A stretch of 64,000 nucleotides of DNA from an uncultured Bacteroides sp. (GTDB lineage: Bacteria > Bacteroidota > Bacteroidia > Bacteroidales > Bacteroidaceae). Made by a program: the position numbers and the translations under genes. Below, piece by piece: positions 7,267 through 15,136 of this stretch. The stretch lies in contig CABUKU010000005.1 of NCBI GenBank assembly GCA_902492205.1, positions 1-64,000 of the forward strand, read 5' to 3'. How positions within the stretch are numbered: position 1 is the stretch's first letter; the number at the start of each line of letters is the position of its first letter. A model generated the notes under the pieces. That model was given only the letters and a program-made list of their open reading frames with translations, did not search any database and was not told the DNA's origin.

Positions 7267-9579
7267 ATGAACAAATATATTATTATACTTGTAAGCCTTT
7301 GTTGTGCCTTGTTGCCAATGAAGGCGAGCGAACCAACGCACCCTGAATTAAAGAAGTCGGATGCAAATATCATCGGTCACGTGCTTGATAAAAAGACAAA
7401 GGAACATTTATCCTATATTAATGTCAGTTTGAAAGGCACTACAATAGGTACGGTTACGGATGCTACCGGACACTATTTCCTTAAAAACCTTCCCGAAGGT
7501 AAATTTACGCTTGAAGTCAGTTCGGTAGGTTATAAAACTGTAACTAAAGAAGTGACACTTAAGAAAGGCAAGACTTTGGAGGAAGATTTTGAAATAGAGG
7601 AAGATGCCATTGCGCTTGATGGCGTGGTAGTATCTGCCAACCGTAGTGCTACTACTCGTCGGTTAGCTCCAACATTGGTGAATGTTGTCGATTTTAAGTT
7701 GTTTGAGAATACAAACTCATCCACTCTTTCGCAGGGATTGAACTTCCAACCGGGAGTGAGAGTTGAAACAAACTGCCAGAACTGCGGCTTTCAACAGGTA
7801 CGTATCAATGGGCTTGACGGACCTTATACGCAGATACTTATTGACTCGCGTCCGGTGTTCAGTGCTTTGTCGGGAGTTTATGGCTTGGAACAGATCCCGG
7901 CGAGTATGATCGAACGTGTAGAAGTAATGAGGGGCGGAGGTTCTGCTTTGTTTGGTGCTTCGGCTATTGCCGGGACAATCAATATTATAACAAAAGAACC
8001 GTTGCGCAACTTCGGGCAGTTATCTCATACCATTACTTCTTTGGGAGGCAGCAATTCTTTCGATAACAATACAGCCCTAAATGTTTCGTTGGTGACGGAT
8101 GACCATAAAGCCGGGCTTTATATTTTCGGACAGAATCGTCATCGTTCCGGTTACGACCATGATAATGACGGATTTACCGAAATGCCAAAGCTACATGCAC
8201 AAACGGTGGGTTTCCGTTCTTATTTAAAGACAAGCACTTATTCTAAACTGACTTTCGAATATCATCATTTGCAGGAATTCCGGCGTGGAGGAGACATGTT
8301 GAACCGTCCTCCCCACGAAGCTAACATTGCAGAACAGTTGGAACACTCCATTGATGGCGGAAGTTTGAAGTTCGATTATTATGCTCCCAGTGAGAAACAC
8401 CGTTTGAGTATATTTACTTCGGCTCAGAATACCAACCGTGACAGTTATTATGGTCCGGGGGAGAATCCTTTGGATGCTTACGGAGAGACGAAAGACCTGA
8501 CTCTTATGGGTGGTTCGCAGTATGTGTACAGTATGGGGAAATGCTTGTTTATGCCTGCCGATTTAACAGCCGGTATCGAGTTTAACTATAATAACCTGAG
8601 GGATAATATGTGGGGATATAACCGCTTGATTGAGCAGAAAATCAATATAGTCAGTGCATTTTTCCAGAATGAGTGGAAGAATGATAAGTTAGGCTTCCTG
8701 TTGGGCGGACGTCTGGACAAACATAACTTGTTGAACAGATTGGTTTTCAGTCCGCGTGCTAATCTCCGGTATAATCCGACTAAAGATATAAACCTGCGCG
8801 TGAGTTATGCTTCAGGCTTCCGTGCTCCCCAAGCCTTTGATGAAGATTTGCATATCGAGAATGTAGGCGGAACCGTCTCAATGATTAGACTTGCAGACAA
8901 TTTGAAGGAAGAAAAATCACACAGTTTCAGTGTATCTGCCGATACATATCACCGTTTCGGTGCATTTCAGTTGAATTTCCTGATTGAAGGATTTTGTACT
9001 TTATTAAAGGATGTATATGTGATAGACAAGATAGGGATGGAAAATAATATTGTGATTAAGGAACGTAGGAATGGGACGGGGGCAAAAGTCATGGGACTGA
9101 CATTGGAAGGTAAGTTGGCATATTTGTCTCTGTTACAGTTGCAGGCAGGTTTAACGCTTCAACAAAGTAAGTATGATGTGGCACGAGCTTGGAGCGATGA
9201 AGAAGGATTTCCTTTGGAAAGACGGATATTCCGTACTCCGAATACTTACGGTTACTTTACGGCAACTTACAATCCCGTCAAAGATTTGTCTTTGTCTCTC
9301 AATGGAACTTATACAGGTTCAATGTTGGTTGAACACGCTGCCGGAGTTATTGAGAAGGATATAACGGTGCAAACACCTACATTCTTTGATATGGGCTTCA
9401 AGGCAGGGTATGACTTTAAGGTTTATAATACAGTGACTTTACAAGTCAATGCCGGTGTGCAGAATATATTCAATGCTTACCAAAATGATTTTGATAAAGG
9501 AAAGCTTCGTGATTCCTCTTATATCTATGGTCCCGCTGCTCCCAGAAGTTATTTTGCCGGAGTAAAGATCAGTTATTGA
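7267..9579 (+). CDS. TonB-dependent outer-membrane receptor (metal or cofactor uptake inferred)
   Basis: 770 aa: signal peptide (to about MKASE), CarboxypepD_reg-like domain (~36-115), TonB plug (~140-245) and a 22-strand-type barrel to the C-terminal aromatic end (YFAGVKISY). The plug contains VRINGLDGPYTQILIDSRPV and VEVMRGGGSALFGASAIAGT, the conserved plug motifs of BtuB/FepA-like receptors. It also holds the cysteine pair NCQNCGF near residue 170. Such receptors import siderophores, haem, cobalamin or metal complexes using the TonB-ExbBD system. Because it is a single-gene receptor without a SusD partner, and sits behind a His-rich protein, a metal rather than a glycan is the likelier substrate (inference). 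Confidence 0.9.
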   Translation: MNKYIIILVSLCCALLPMKASEPTHPELKKSDANIIGHVLDKKTKEHLSYINVSLKGTTIGTVTDATGHYFLKNLPEGKFTLEVSSVGYKTVTKEVTLKKGKTLEEDFEIEEDAIALDGVVVSANRSATTRRLAPTLVNVVDFKLFENTNSSTLSQGLNFQPGVRVETNCQNCGFQQVRINGLDGPYTQILIDSRPVFSALSGVYGLEQIPASMIERVEVMRGGGSALFGASAIAGTINIITKEPLRNFGQLSHTITSLGGSNSFDNNTALNVSLVTDDHKAGLYIFGQNRHRSGYDHDNDGFTEMPKLHAQTVGFRSYLKTSTYSKLTFEYHHLQEFRRGGDMLNRPPHEANIAEQLEHSIDGGSLKFDYYAPSEKHRLSIFTSAQNTNRDSYYGPGENPLDAYGETKDLTLMGGSQYVYSMGKCLFMPADLTAGIEFNYNNLRDNMWGYNRLIEQKINIVSAFFQNEWKNDKLGFLLGGRLDKHNLLNRLVFSPRANLRYNPTKDINLRVSYASGFRAPQAFDEDLHIENVGGTVSMIRLADNLKEEKSHSFSVSADTYHRFGAFQLNFLIEGFCTLLKDVYVIDKIGMENNIVIKERRNGTGAKVMGLTLEGKLAYLSLLQLQAGLTLQQSKYDVARAWSDEEGFPLERRIFRTPNTYGYFTATYNPVKDLSLSLNGTYTGSMLVEHAAGVIEKDITVQTPTFFDMGFKAGYDFKVYNTVTLQVNAGVQNIFNAYQNDFDKGKLRDSSYIYGPAAPRSYFAGVKISY

Positions 9580-9600
9580 TTCCGGGATAACAGTAGCATT

Positions 9601-9647
9601 AGTGACGGCATTTATATCCTCATAATATAAGGTGTAATGCCGTCATT
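9601..9647. terminator. Bidirectional terminator between receptor and DUF3822 gene
   Basis: AGTGACGGCATT (9601-9612) pairs with AATGCCGTCATT (9636-9647) over 11 of 12 positions. It sits between two converging genes and is followed by a T-containing stretch (ACTTTTACT) on the plus side. Confidence 0.65.
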
Positions 9648-9651
9648 ACTT

Positions 9652-10455
9652 TTACTCGGGAAGTGAAAGGATTTGTAAGTCGAAAGGTATTTCTTCTATT
9701 TTAGTATTTATGATAAATACTTGTCCGAGGTATCTTCTTAATTCTTCCATCAATTCTTCTTTGTTATTCAGCAAACCGCATAGGTGAAGCTCATCCCTTT
9801 CTTGGTCAAAATTCAGTTGCTTCCATACATACAGCATGTAATAAACCCGGTCGGCAGTTTCTTTGCATGGAAAAGTGTTTGCTAATAAGAGCTTTCCACG
9901 GTTATAGCAATATAATTCAATGGCATTCTCCCGAATATAGACATACATCTTCCGGCTGTTCCCCAAACGGCTTTTCCCTACAAAGTGTTCTATGAGCACA
10001 CCTGCTTGGGAACTGAATGTGGCTGTGGGGAATATTTCCGTTATTTGTTGGTAAACACTTTTATCCACGGCATAGACAAGGGCAATTCCGGACTTTTTCA
10101 GGATATTGCAAAGTACTATTTCATTCTCCTGCTTCGGATGATTCTGATAGAAAATGCTTTCTATATCATCATCTTCATATAATTCGAAAGGAATGAGAGT
10201 GAAGCGTTTGCTGATGTACAGCACGTTTTCCCGCTTATACGGATGATTCAGAAATTCCGATTCTTTGAATATCTCCTTAACATTGGCTGCCAATGAAACG
10301 GAGGGCTTTATTTCTTTGGGTACGAAATAAAACTCGTTGTCGTGAATCGGATTATAGATAGAAAAAGAAAATCCATCCGTACTGAGACGGATGGATAATG
10401 TATATTGTTCCGATTTACTAAAGTCAACTTTTTCAGTAACCGCTTTTTCGGTCAT
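9652..10455 (-). CDS. DUF3822 family protein
   Basis: 267 aa, soluble, without signal peptide or membrane helix. The sequence (YTLSIRLSTDGFSFSIYNP, then FIINTKIEEIPFDLQILSLPE at the C-terminus) fits the Bacteroidota DUF3822 family, whose members have an actin/ribonuclease-H-like look. The family's biochemical role is not established. It usually occurs beside rsmD. The next gene upstream (10479-11165) is only 23 bp away, so the two are probably one transcript. Confidence 0.8.
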   Translation of the reverse strand: MTEKAVTEKVDFSKSEQYTLSIRLSTDGFSFSIYNPIHDNEFYFVPKEIKPSVSLAANVKEIFKESEFLNHPYKRENVLYISKRFTLIPFELYEDDDIESIFYQNHPKQENEIVLCNILKKSGIALVYAVDKSVYQQITEIFPTATFSSQAGVLIEHFVGKSRLGNSRKMYVYIRENAIELYCYNRGKLLLANTFPCKETADRVYYMLYVWKQLNFDQERDELHLCGLLNNKEELMEELRRYLGQVFIINTKIEEIPFDLQILSLPE

Positions 10456-10478
10456 ACAATATGAATTATGAGAAACAA

Positions 10479-11165
10479 TTATTCCCAGTTACCTGCGTTA
10501 TTGTTAGGAGTTTCGATAGAACCAACCTGTAATCCCGGATATCTGTACAATTTGTTGGCATAGTCAATCAAGTTGATGATTTCCTGCTTGTCAAGTCCTT
10601 GCAAGTAAACTTTATAAGGAGTCTTGGCTTCGAACAAGAAGATAGGAGCACCGGATTTGGTTGTATCGTTCTTTGTTGCCATTTCAAATTGTGCACCGTT
10701 TCCGAATGGAACGAATCTCAAAGAGTCTGCATTGAAGCCTTTCGGATAGATAGTATCCATAACGCTTACCCACATAGTGTCACGCTTAAAGTTCATCAAA
10801 CCTTCTTTCTCAACATCTTTCCAGTTACCTGTTTTTTTAGCTTTGTTGATAAGAGCCATAGCTTTCTTTTCAGTCATGCCGTTTTCCAACTGAGCATCTG
10901 AAAGAACACCTTCTTTGGCTACGAAAGGAATCTTTTGAGTTTTCACGAAAGTAATTAATGTATCGAAGCTGGCTGTGTATTTTCCCTGGTTCATGTTACG
11001 GTATTCGAGCTGTGCTTTACGAATATCAATAAGTCTTGCAATTACTTGTTTTTCTCTGTGTTTTTGTTCTGTCTCGAAGTTAATCGGACCCATAATACTT
11101 TGGTAGCAGATGTAAACGAGTACACAGATACATGCCACTAACACGATATTAATTACTGTTTTCAT
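10479..11165 (-). CDS. Membrane-anchored periplasmic protein of unknown function
   Basis: 228 aa. One N-terminal membrane segment (residues ~4-22, INIVLVACICVLVYICYQS) is followed by a long helix with IARLIDIRKAQLEYRNMNQG and then KYTASFDTLITFV. This layout (hydrophobic helix, amphipathic helix, small globular domain) resembles a pseudopilin. There is no prepilin peptidase site before the helix, so I do not call it one. The remainder is globular and mostly beta (KTPYKVYLQGLDKQEIINLI). It is conserved-looking, divergent from the helicase gene, and heads a two-gene unit with the DUF3822 gene. A TATTTTTG -7 box lies at 11200-11207. Confidence 0.75.
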   Translation of the reverse strand: MKTVINIVLVACICVLVYICYQSIMGPINFETEQKHREKQVIARLIDIRKAQLEYRNMNQGKYTASFDTLITFVKTQKIPFVAKEGVLSDAQLENGMTEKKAMALINKAKKTGNWKDVEKEGLMNFKRDTMWVSVMDTIYPKGFNADSLRFVPFGNGAQFEMATKNDTTKSGAPIFLFEAKTPYKVYLQGLDKQEIINLIDYANKLYRYPGLQVGSIETPNNNAGNWE

Positions 11166-11199
11166 GATAATATGTTTTTTTTAGTTTATATTCGTAGCG

Positions 11200-11207
11200 C
11201 AAAAATA
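11200..11207 (-). promoter_or_regulatory. -7 box for the 10479-11165/DUF3822 unit
   Basis: The minus strand reads TATTTTTG followed by CGC, matching TAnnTTTG, 34 bp before the start codon at 11165. Confidence 0.5.
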
Positions 11208-11259
11208 AAATAAATTAATCTAATTATCGCCTGTTCGATAAACTTTTTCTCATTTAAAA

Positions 11260-12684
11260 ATGATAAATAATTATTTGTTGCAGCAAATTAAAGAAAATTT
11301 TTCTTATGAACCAACTTTTGAGCAAGAATTAGCTATTAAATCTCTGGCGGATTTCCTTTTATCTACCTCTAAAGATTCGATTTTTGTTTTGAAAGGGTAT
11401 GCAGGTACGGGAAAAACTTCACTAGTGGGGGCTTTGGTGAAAACTATGGATAAGTTGAAGCAAAAGTCCGTTTTGCTCGCGCCGACAGGCCGTGCTGCCA
11501 AAGTGTTTTCCCTTTATGCCGGGCATCCTGCTTTTACCATACATAAGAAAATCTATCGTCAGCGATCATTCTCCAACGAGATGACTAACTTTTCGTTGAA
11601 TGATAATCTCAGTACGCATACTTTATTTATTGTAGATGAGGCTTCTATGATTTCCAATGAAGGACTGTCGGGTAGCATGTTCGGCACAGGACGTTTGCTT
11701 GATGATTTGATTCATTTTGTCTATTCCGGTACCGGTTGCCGTTTGCTGTTGATGGGTGACACCGCACAGCTTCCTCCGGTGGGAGAGGATGAAAGTCCGG
11801 CACTTTCTGTGGAGATGCTGCAAGGTTACAATCTGGATGTGCGCGAAATGATTTTGAAACAAGTGGTGCGCCAGATGAGTGATTCGGGCATTCTTTGGAA
11901 TGCTACCGAGCTTCGCCGCCATATCGCCGATGATGATTGCTTCTCGTTGCCCAAAGTGAAAGTAAGCGGCTTTCCTGATATTAAGGTGTTGCCGGGTGAT
12001 GAATTGGTTGAAACGCTTACTTCCTGTTATGACAAAGAAGGCATGGACGAAACGATTGTTATTTGCCGTTCAAACAAGCGTGCCAATATTTATAATAATG
12101 GAATAAGGAACATGATTCTCTACCGTGAGGAGGAACTGAGCACAGGTGATTTACTGATGGTGGCAAAGAATAATTATTTTTGGACGGAACAGGAGAAGAA
12201 CAAGGAGATAGAGTTTATTGCCAACGGAGACATTGCAGTGGTTCGCCGCGTTCGCCGTACACGGGAAATGTATGGTTTCCGCTTTGCCGATGTAACTGTC
12301 ACTTTCCCCGATTATAATGATTATGAATTGGAAGCTACCGTGTTGCTCGATACCCTCCATTCCGATTTTCCTTCTCTGCCCAAGTCCGAGAACGACCGCC
12401 TCTTTTATGCCGTACTCGAAGACTATGCCGACATCACCGTGAAGCGCGAGCGAATGAAAAAGATGAAGGAAGATCCCTATTACAACGCTTTGCAGGTGAA
12501 GTATGCCTATGCTGTGACTTGCCACAAAGCGCAAGGCGGGCAGTGGAAAAAAGTTTTTCTCGACCAAGGCTATATAACGGAAGATAACCTGACTCCCGAT
12601 TATTTCCGTTGGCTCTACACTGCTTTCACTCGTGCCACCGATACCCTCTATCTGGTGAATTATCCCAAAGAACAGGCGGAGTAA
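11260..12684 (+). CDS. RecD-like ATP-dependent DNA helicase (AAA_30/UvrD_C_2 type)
   Basis: 474 aa SF1 helicase. Walker A GYAGTGKTS lies near residues 46-54, Walker B VDEASMIS near 126-133, LLMGDTAQLPPVGEDES at about 165-181 (motif III), and the C-terminal motifs CHKAQGGQW (V) and YTAFTRATDTLYL (VI). It lacks a RecD N-terminal RecB-binding domain, so it is a short stand-alone RecD2/Dda-like helicase acting on DNA ends or forks. The last 55 codons, beginning exactly at motif V, are present a second time at 14365-14533 as a perfect direct repeat. The working copy is the one joined to the gene. Confidence 0.9.
   Translation: MINNYLLQQIKENFSYEPTFEQELAIKSLADFLLSTSKDSIFVLKGYAGTGKTSLVGALVKTMDKLKQKSVLLAPTGRAAKVFSLYAGHPAFTIHKKIYRQRSFSNEMTNFSLNDNLSTHTLFIVDEASMISNEGLSGSMFGTGRLLDDLIHFVYSGTGCRLLLMGDTAQLPPVGEDESPALSVEMLQGYNLDVREMILKQVVRQMSDSGILWNATELRRHIADDDCFSLPKVKVSGFPDIKVLPGDELVETLTSCYDKEGMDETIVICRSNKRANIYNNGIRNMILYREEELSTGDLLMVAKNNYFWTEQEKNKEIEFIANGDIAVVRRVRRTREMYGFRFADVTVTFPDYNDYELEATVLLDTLHSDFPSLPKSENDRLFYAVLEDYADITVKRERMKKMKEDPYYNALQVKYAYAVTCHKAQGGQWKKVFLDQGYITEDNLTPDYFRWLYTAFTRATDTLYLVNYPKEQAE
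12516..12684 (+). repeat. 169-bp direct repeat, copy 1 (3' end of the helicase gene)
   Basis: Positions 12516-12684 (gacttgccacaaagcgc... to the stop codon TAA) are identical base for base to 14365-14533. The bases just outside (T/A on the left, T/G on the right) differ, so the repeat boundaries are exact. Offset between copies is 1,849 bp. Confidence 0.97.
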
Positions 12685-12701
12685 TATCTATAAGGCATTA
12701 C

Positions 12702-13826
12702 TTATATAGGTAGAGGTGTTATTTGTTCTAACTGATAACATGGGCTGTCATCTATTTGTTCATGAAAAGTCAGACGATAAAAATGGTTATCATAAGTAAC
12801 ATAAAGTTTATTGTCTGCCTCAAAGTTATGTTTTTCAGTTATTATGTATTTTAGTTCATTTTGTTCATTCAAAAAATAAAGATTGGTAAATCGCTTGGAG
12901 TTATCAATCCCGTTTTTAATTGTTTTAAAATATCCAGTTTCTGTTTTTAAGATAATGCCATTGCTTGTGGTAAATAATCCTGTGACATAACTGTTGTTTA
13001 AGAGATAGTTAATGATTTTGTTTGGTTCATGATTAATTATTTGCATGGCATCTTTCACAGTCTCAACTTTGAAATCCGGATCATCTACTTTCATGACTAT
13101 ACCGGGATCATTAGTTTGCCGGATATTTATCTTATGTATTGCCGGCTCATGAAAGGATGTATATAGCAAATGTTCTCCTTCTATAGCTATCCCTCCTATA
13201 CATGAATTGAGCCCTAACATTAAATCTTCTTCAGTGGGTTGCTCCATACTTCTTAGAATACTTTTCTTCCGAATGTCATATATTTCAATAAATGGTTGTT
13301 GAAAGCCACAGGTAGTATAAAAACAAATGAGGTCTTTACAAACATCAAAATTGGTAATAGCTTTTTTGAAATCTTTGCGTTCTTCGATAAACTTGCCCTC
13401 AGGGGTGTATATTAGCATTTTCAATAACTTGGAATCCCAAATATAGAGATAATTATTATATGCTTTAAGAATCGCGGGTTCATAGAATTGGGAAGGTCCT
13501 TCGCCTATGCTTCCTATTGTTCGTATTTGATTGCCTTTCAAATCATAAATATAAACTATGCCTTCTTTGGTAGCGACTGCAAAATGTTTCTTGTCAGTGA
13601 AACAAAAAGATTGTATGCTGCCGATAATATCTATGTTTTCAAACAGAGTACAGATCTTTTGGTAACTGCAATTTGTTTTATCAGTGTTTTGGATATTTAT
13701 AATTGTTATATTATCAGTAGCGGTATTTACTATCTTATGCTTTTTCCCTTTTTGACAATTCGTAAGCAAAATAAGGATGCTGATAAAGAAAAAAAAGATT
13801 TTTAATTTATTCCTCATAATAGGCAT
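12702..13826 (-). CDS. 6-bladed beta-propeller lipoprotein (partner of NVEALA peptides)
   Basis: 374 aa. The signal peptide ends in the lipobox LLTNC (C24), so a surface or periplasmic lipoprotein is predicted. The rest is a repeated beta pattern with blade-like units such as HFAVATKEGIVYIYDLKGNQ, SIGEGPSQFYEPAILKAYNN and LYIWDSKLLKMLIYTPEGKF. This fits the Bacteroides 6-bladed propeller/TolB-like family that typically accompanies NVEALA genes. It is the second gene of the cassette, 19 bp behind the NVEALA gene and on the same strand. No catalytic residues are apparent, and a binding or export-partner role is inferred. The start could be the ATG at 13826 or MRNK three codons later. Confidence 0.82.
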   Translation of the reverse strand: MPIMRNKLKIFFFFISILILLTNCQKGKKHKIVNTATDNITIINIQNTDKTNCSYQKICTLFENIDIIGSIQSFCFTDKKHFAVATKEGIVYIYDLKGNQIRTIGSIGEGPSQFYEPAILKAYNNYLYIWDSKLLKMLIYTPEGKFIEERKDFKKAITNFDVCKDLICFYTTCGFQQPFIEIYDIRKKSILRSMEQPTEEDLMLGLNSCIGGIAIEGEHLLYTSFHEPAIHKINIRQTNDPGIVMKVDDPDFKVETVKDAMQIINHEPNKIINYLLNNSYVTGLFTTSNGIILKTETGYFKTIKNGIDNSKRFTNLYFLNEQNELKYIITEKHNFEADNKLYVTYDNHFYRLTFHEQIDDSPCYQLEQITPLPI

Positions 13827-13845
13827 AGTTTATATTTAGATTACC

Positions 13846-14130
13846 TTATTTAATGCAGGGTAAACCATCCGTGCATATATATTGTCCCCCTGTATGACAT
13901 GTTCTAGTTTGCCCCGAAGGTCCTATAGTAATAGTAATTTCCCAAATCGGGCAACCAACTCCTGCGCGTCCTCCTCCGCCGCCATCTACTTCTCCGGAAG
14001 CCAAAGCGTCAATATTGGCTAATGCTAATTCTGAGAAGATAGCGGGAGCTTTCATTATTTTGTGACCTGTAAATGTTGCAAGTGCCATGACCATAATAAT
14101 GAATACTGTTTTTTTAAATTTAATTTCCAT
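13846..14130 (-). CDS. NVEALA family exported peptide
   Basis: 94 aa. A basic N-terminus and hydrophobic segment (TVFIIMVMALATFTG) are followed by ELALANIDALASGE, which matches the NVEALA motif (here N-I-D-A-L-A at residues 39-44). Beyond it lie five glycines (50-54) and a short domain with four cysteines (C60, C78, C86, C92; GCPIWEI, RTCHTG, YICTDG, PCIK). NVEALA proteins are small Bacteroidales exported peptides of unknown function, usually cleaved or matured near this motif by analogy with bacteriocin-like leaders (inference). It is the first gene of the cassette. I see no convincing TAnnTTTG box in the 230 bp upstream. Confidence 0.88.
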   Translation of the reverse strand: MEIKFKKTVFIIMVMALATFTGHKIMKAPAIFSELALANIDALASGEVDGGGGGRAGVGCPIWEITITIGPSGQTRTCHTGGQYICTDGLPCIK

Positions 14131-14364
14131 ATAAATATGAATTTAACTCTTTTAATAACTAGGTGATAATGATTTTAGATCTTACATCATGTTTGTTGTA
14201 GACAATTAGTAAATATGTTTTAAGTTATAGTATATACTGCCCTCCTTTCTAATAAATAGTTAATACTGTATATGTTTTTTTTATAAAAATAGTTGGTTGA
14301 TTGGTAGTAACCTATTTTTTTATCTAAGATTATTCTAAGATTTTGCAATATCATTCATTTTTTA

Positions 14365-14533
14365 GACTTGCCACAAAGCGCAAGGCGGGCAGTGGAAAAA
14401 AGTTTTTCTCGACCAAGGCTATATAACGGAAGATAACCTGACTCCCGATTATTTCCGTTGGCTCTACACTGCTTTCACTCGTGCCACCGATACCCTCTAT
14501 CTGGTGAATTATCCCAAAGAACAGGCGGAGTAA
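14365..14533 (+). pseudogene. Orphan 3' fragment of the RecD-like helicase gene (repeat copy 2)
   Basis: Perfect copy of the final 55 codons and stop codon of the helicase gene at 11260-12684, without any 5' part or start signal. It contains helicase motifs V and VI only and cannot be functional. Zero divergence despite no coding constraint implies a recent duplication, or ongoing homogenisation by recombination with copy 1. Confidence 0.95.
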
Positions 14534-14689
14534 GGCTTTTCCAAAGCATTGCTAAGGTCTTTATTGCCTTTGCCTAAGTCTTTTTGTGCCCATTATTTAA
14601 TAACTTGACAATTGTCAATTAATAACTTGACAGCTGTCAAGTTATTTAATTCTCCTTTTAAATTGCCTTAGTCATGCTTTGGAATGGCC
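14534..14689. repeat. Palindromic element with 24-bp ends and internal 26-bp palindrome
   Basis: GGCTTTTCCAAAGCATTGCTAAGG (given here in two parts: GGCTTTTCCAAA, GCATTGCTAAGG; 14534-14557) matches the inverse of 14666-14689 at about 20 of 24 positions. Inside are a perfect palindrome at 14621-14646 (AATAACTTGACAG and its complement) and the smaller one TTGACAATTGTCAA at 14605-14618. It begins on the base after the fragment's stop codon, so before the cassette arrived it would have followed the helicase gene directly. It may act as a terminator or be a small mobile palindrome. Confidence 0.65.
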
Positions 14690-14766
14690 TTATCTGTACT
14701 GAATGAAATGCTTGATGATACAGTGAATTGTTTATTTCCACAGAATATTTTTATTAGTTCCCGATC

Positions 14767-15060
14767 GAATTTATGAAAGCACTGAAAGCAAATGAAAGCA
14801 CTCTTTAGGGGCTTGCTTTCATCTGTTTCAACTTGCTGTAAGTCGTTTTAGAAATCTCTGGAAGGAATGAAAGCAATATGTGTTAACTTAAGATTATCTT
14901 CCTTTTTCCCTTCCTTATTGAGGAGGGGTTAGGGGTGGTGGTAGGAAAGAATACCTTAGAATAATCATCACCCAATAGGAATTTATTATCTACCACCACC
15001 CCCTGCCCCTCCTCGATAAGGAGGGGAGACGTTAAGTTAACGTCTATGGGAATGAAAGCA
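14767..15060 (+). repeat. Cluster of ATGAAAGCA repeats
   Basis: ATGAAAGCA occurs four times in under 300 bp (starting near 14773, 14791, 14868 and 15052), with related GAAAGCA and an inverse TGCTTTCAT between. The last two copies flank the inverted-repeat element at 14882-15041. No gene is seen in this stretch. Confidence 0.5.
14882..15041. repeat. Hairpin-forming dispersed repeat with GTTAACTTAA ends
   Basis: GTTAACTTAA (14882-14891) and TTAAGTTAAC (15032-15041) are perfect inverted ends. Inside, CTTCCTTATTGAGGAGGGG...GGGGTGGTGGTAG pairs with CTACCACCACCCCCTGCCCC...GATAAGGAGGGG. This G/C-rich fold-back resembles a palindromic repeat that is frequent in intergenic DNA of Bacteroides genomes (recollection, not searched). 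Confidence 0.75.
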
Positions 15061-15101
15061 GGTTTTGTTTTACTTGTAAGAACTTATATATTGGCGTAAT
15101 C

Positions 15102-15132
15102 TTGGTATTGTGTGGAGAATGTCGTATATTTG
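15102..15132 (+). promoter_or_regulatory. Promoter of the structured leader RNA
   Basis: TTGG (15102-15105), 19 bp, TATATTTG (15125-15132). Transcription would start near 15138-15140, about 190 nt ahead of the ATG at 15330, leaving a long leader. Confidence 0.75.
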
Positions 15133-15136
15133 TTGC

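Larger units (their letters stand above)
12685..14364 (-). mobile_element. Inserted NVEALA/propeller cassette between duplicated recD-like 3' ends
   Basis: A 1,680-bp AT-rich block holds two minus-strand genes (NVEALA peptide, propeller lipoprotein) and lies between the two 169-bp repeats. No integrase, transposase or resolvase is encoded. Gene order without the block would be helicase stop codon followed directly by position 14534. It is therefore best read as an acquired cassette whose arrival duplicated, or brought along, the 3' end of its host gene. Confidence 0.75.

Noticed and set aside
1770..9579. A polysaccharide utilisation locus (SusC/SusD pair)
   Set aside because: Two TonB-receptor-like proteins are present, but no SusD-like lipoprotein, glycoside hydrolase or hybrid sensor is adjacent to either.
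14365..14533. A possible second small helicase-like gene
   Set aside because: It is a perfect 3' fragment of the upstream helicase gene with no start codon or N-terminal domains, so it is treated as a duplicated remnant.
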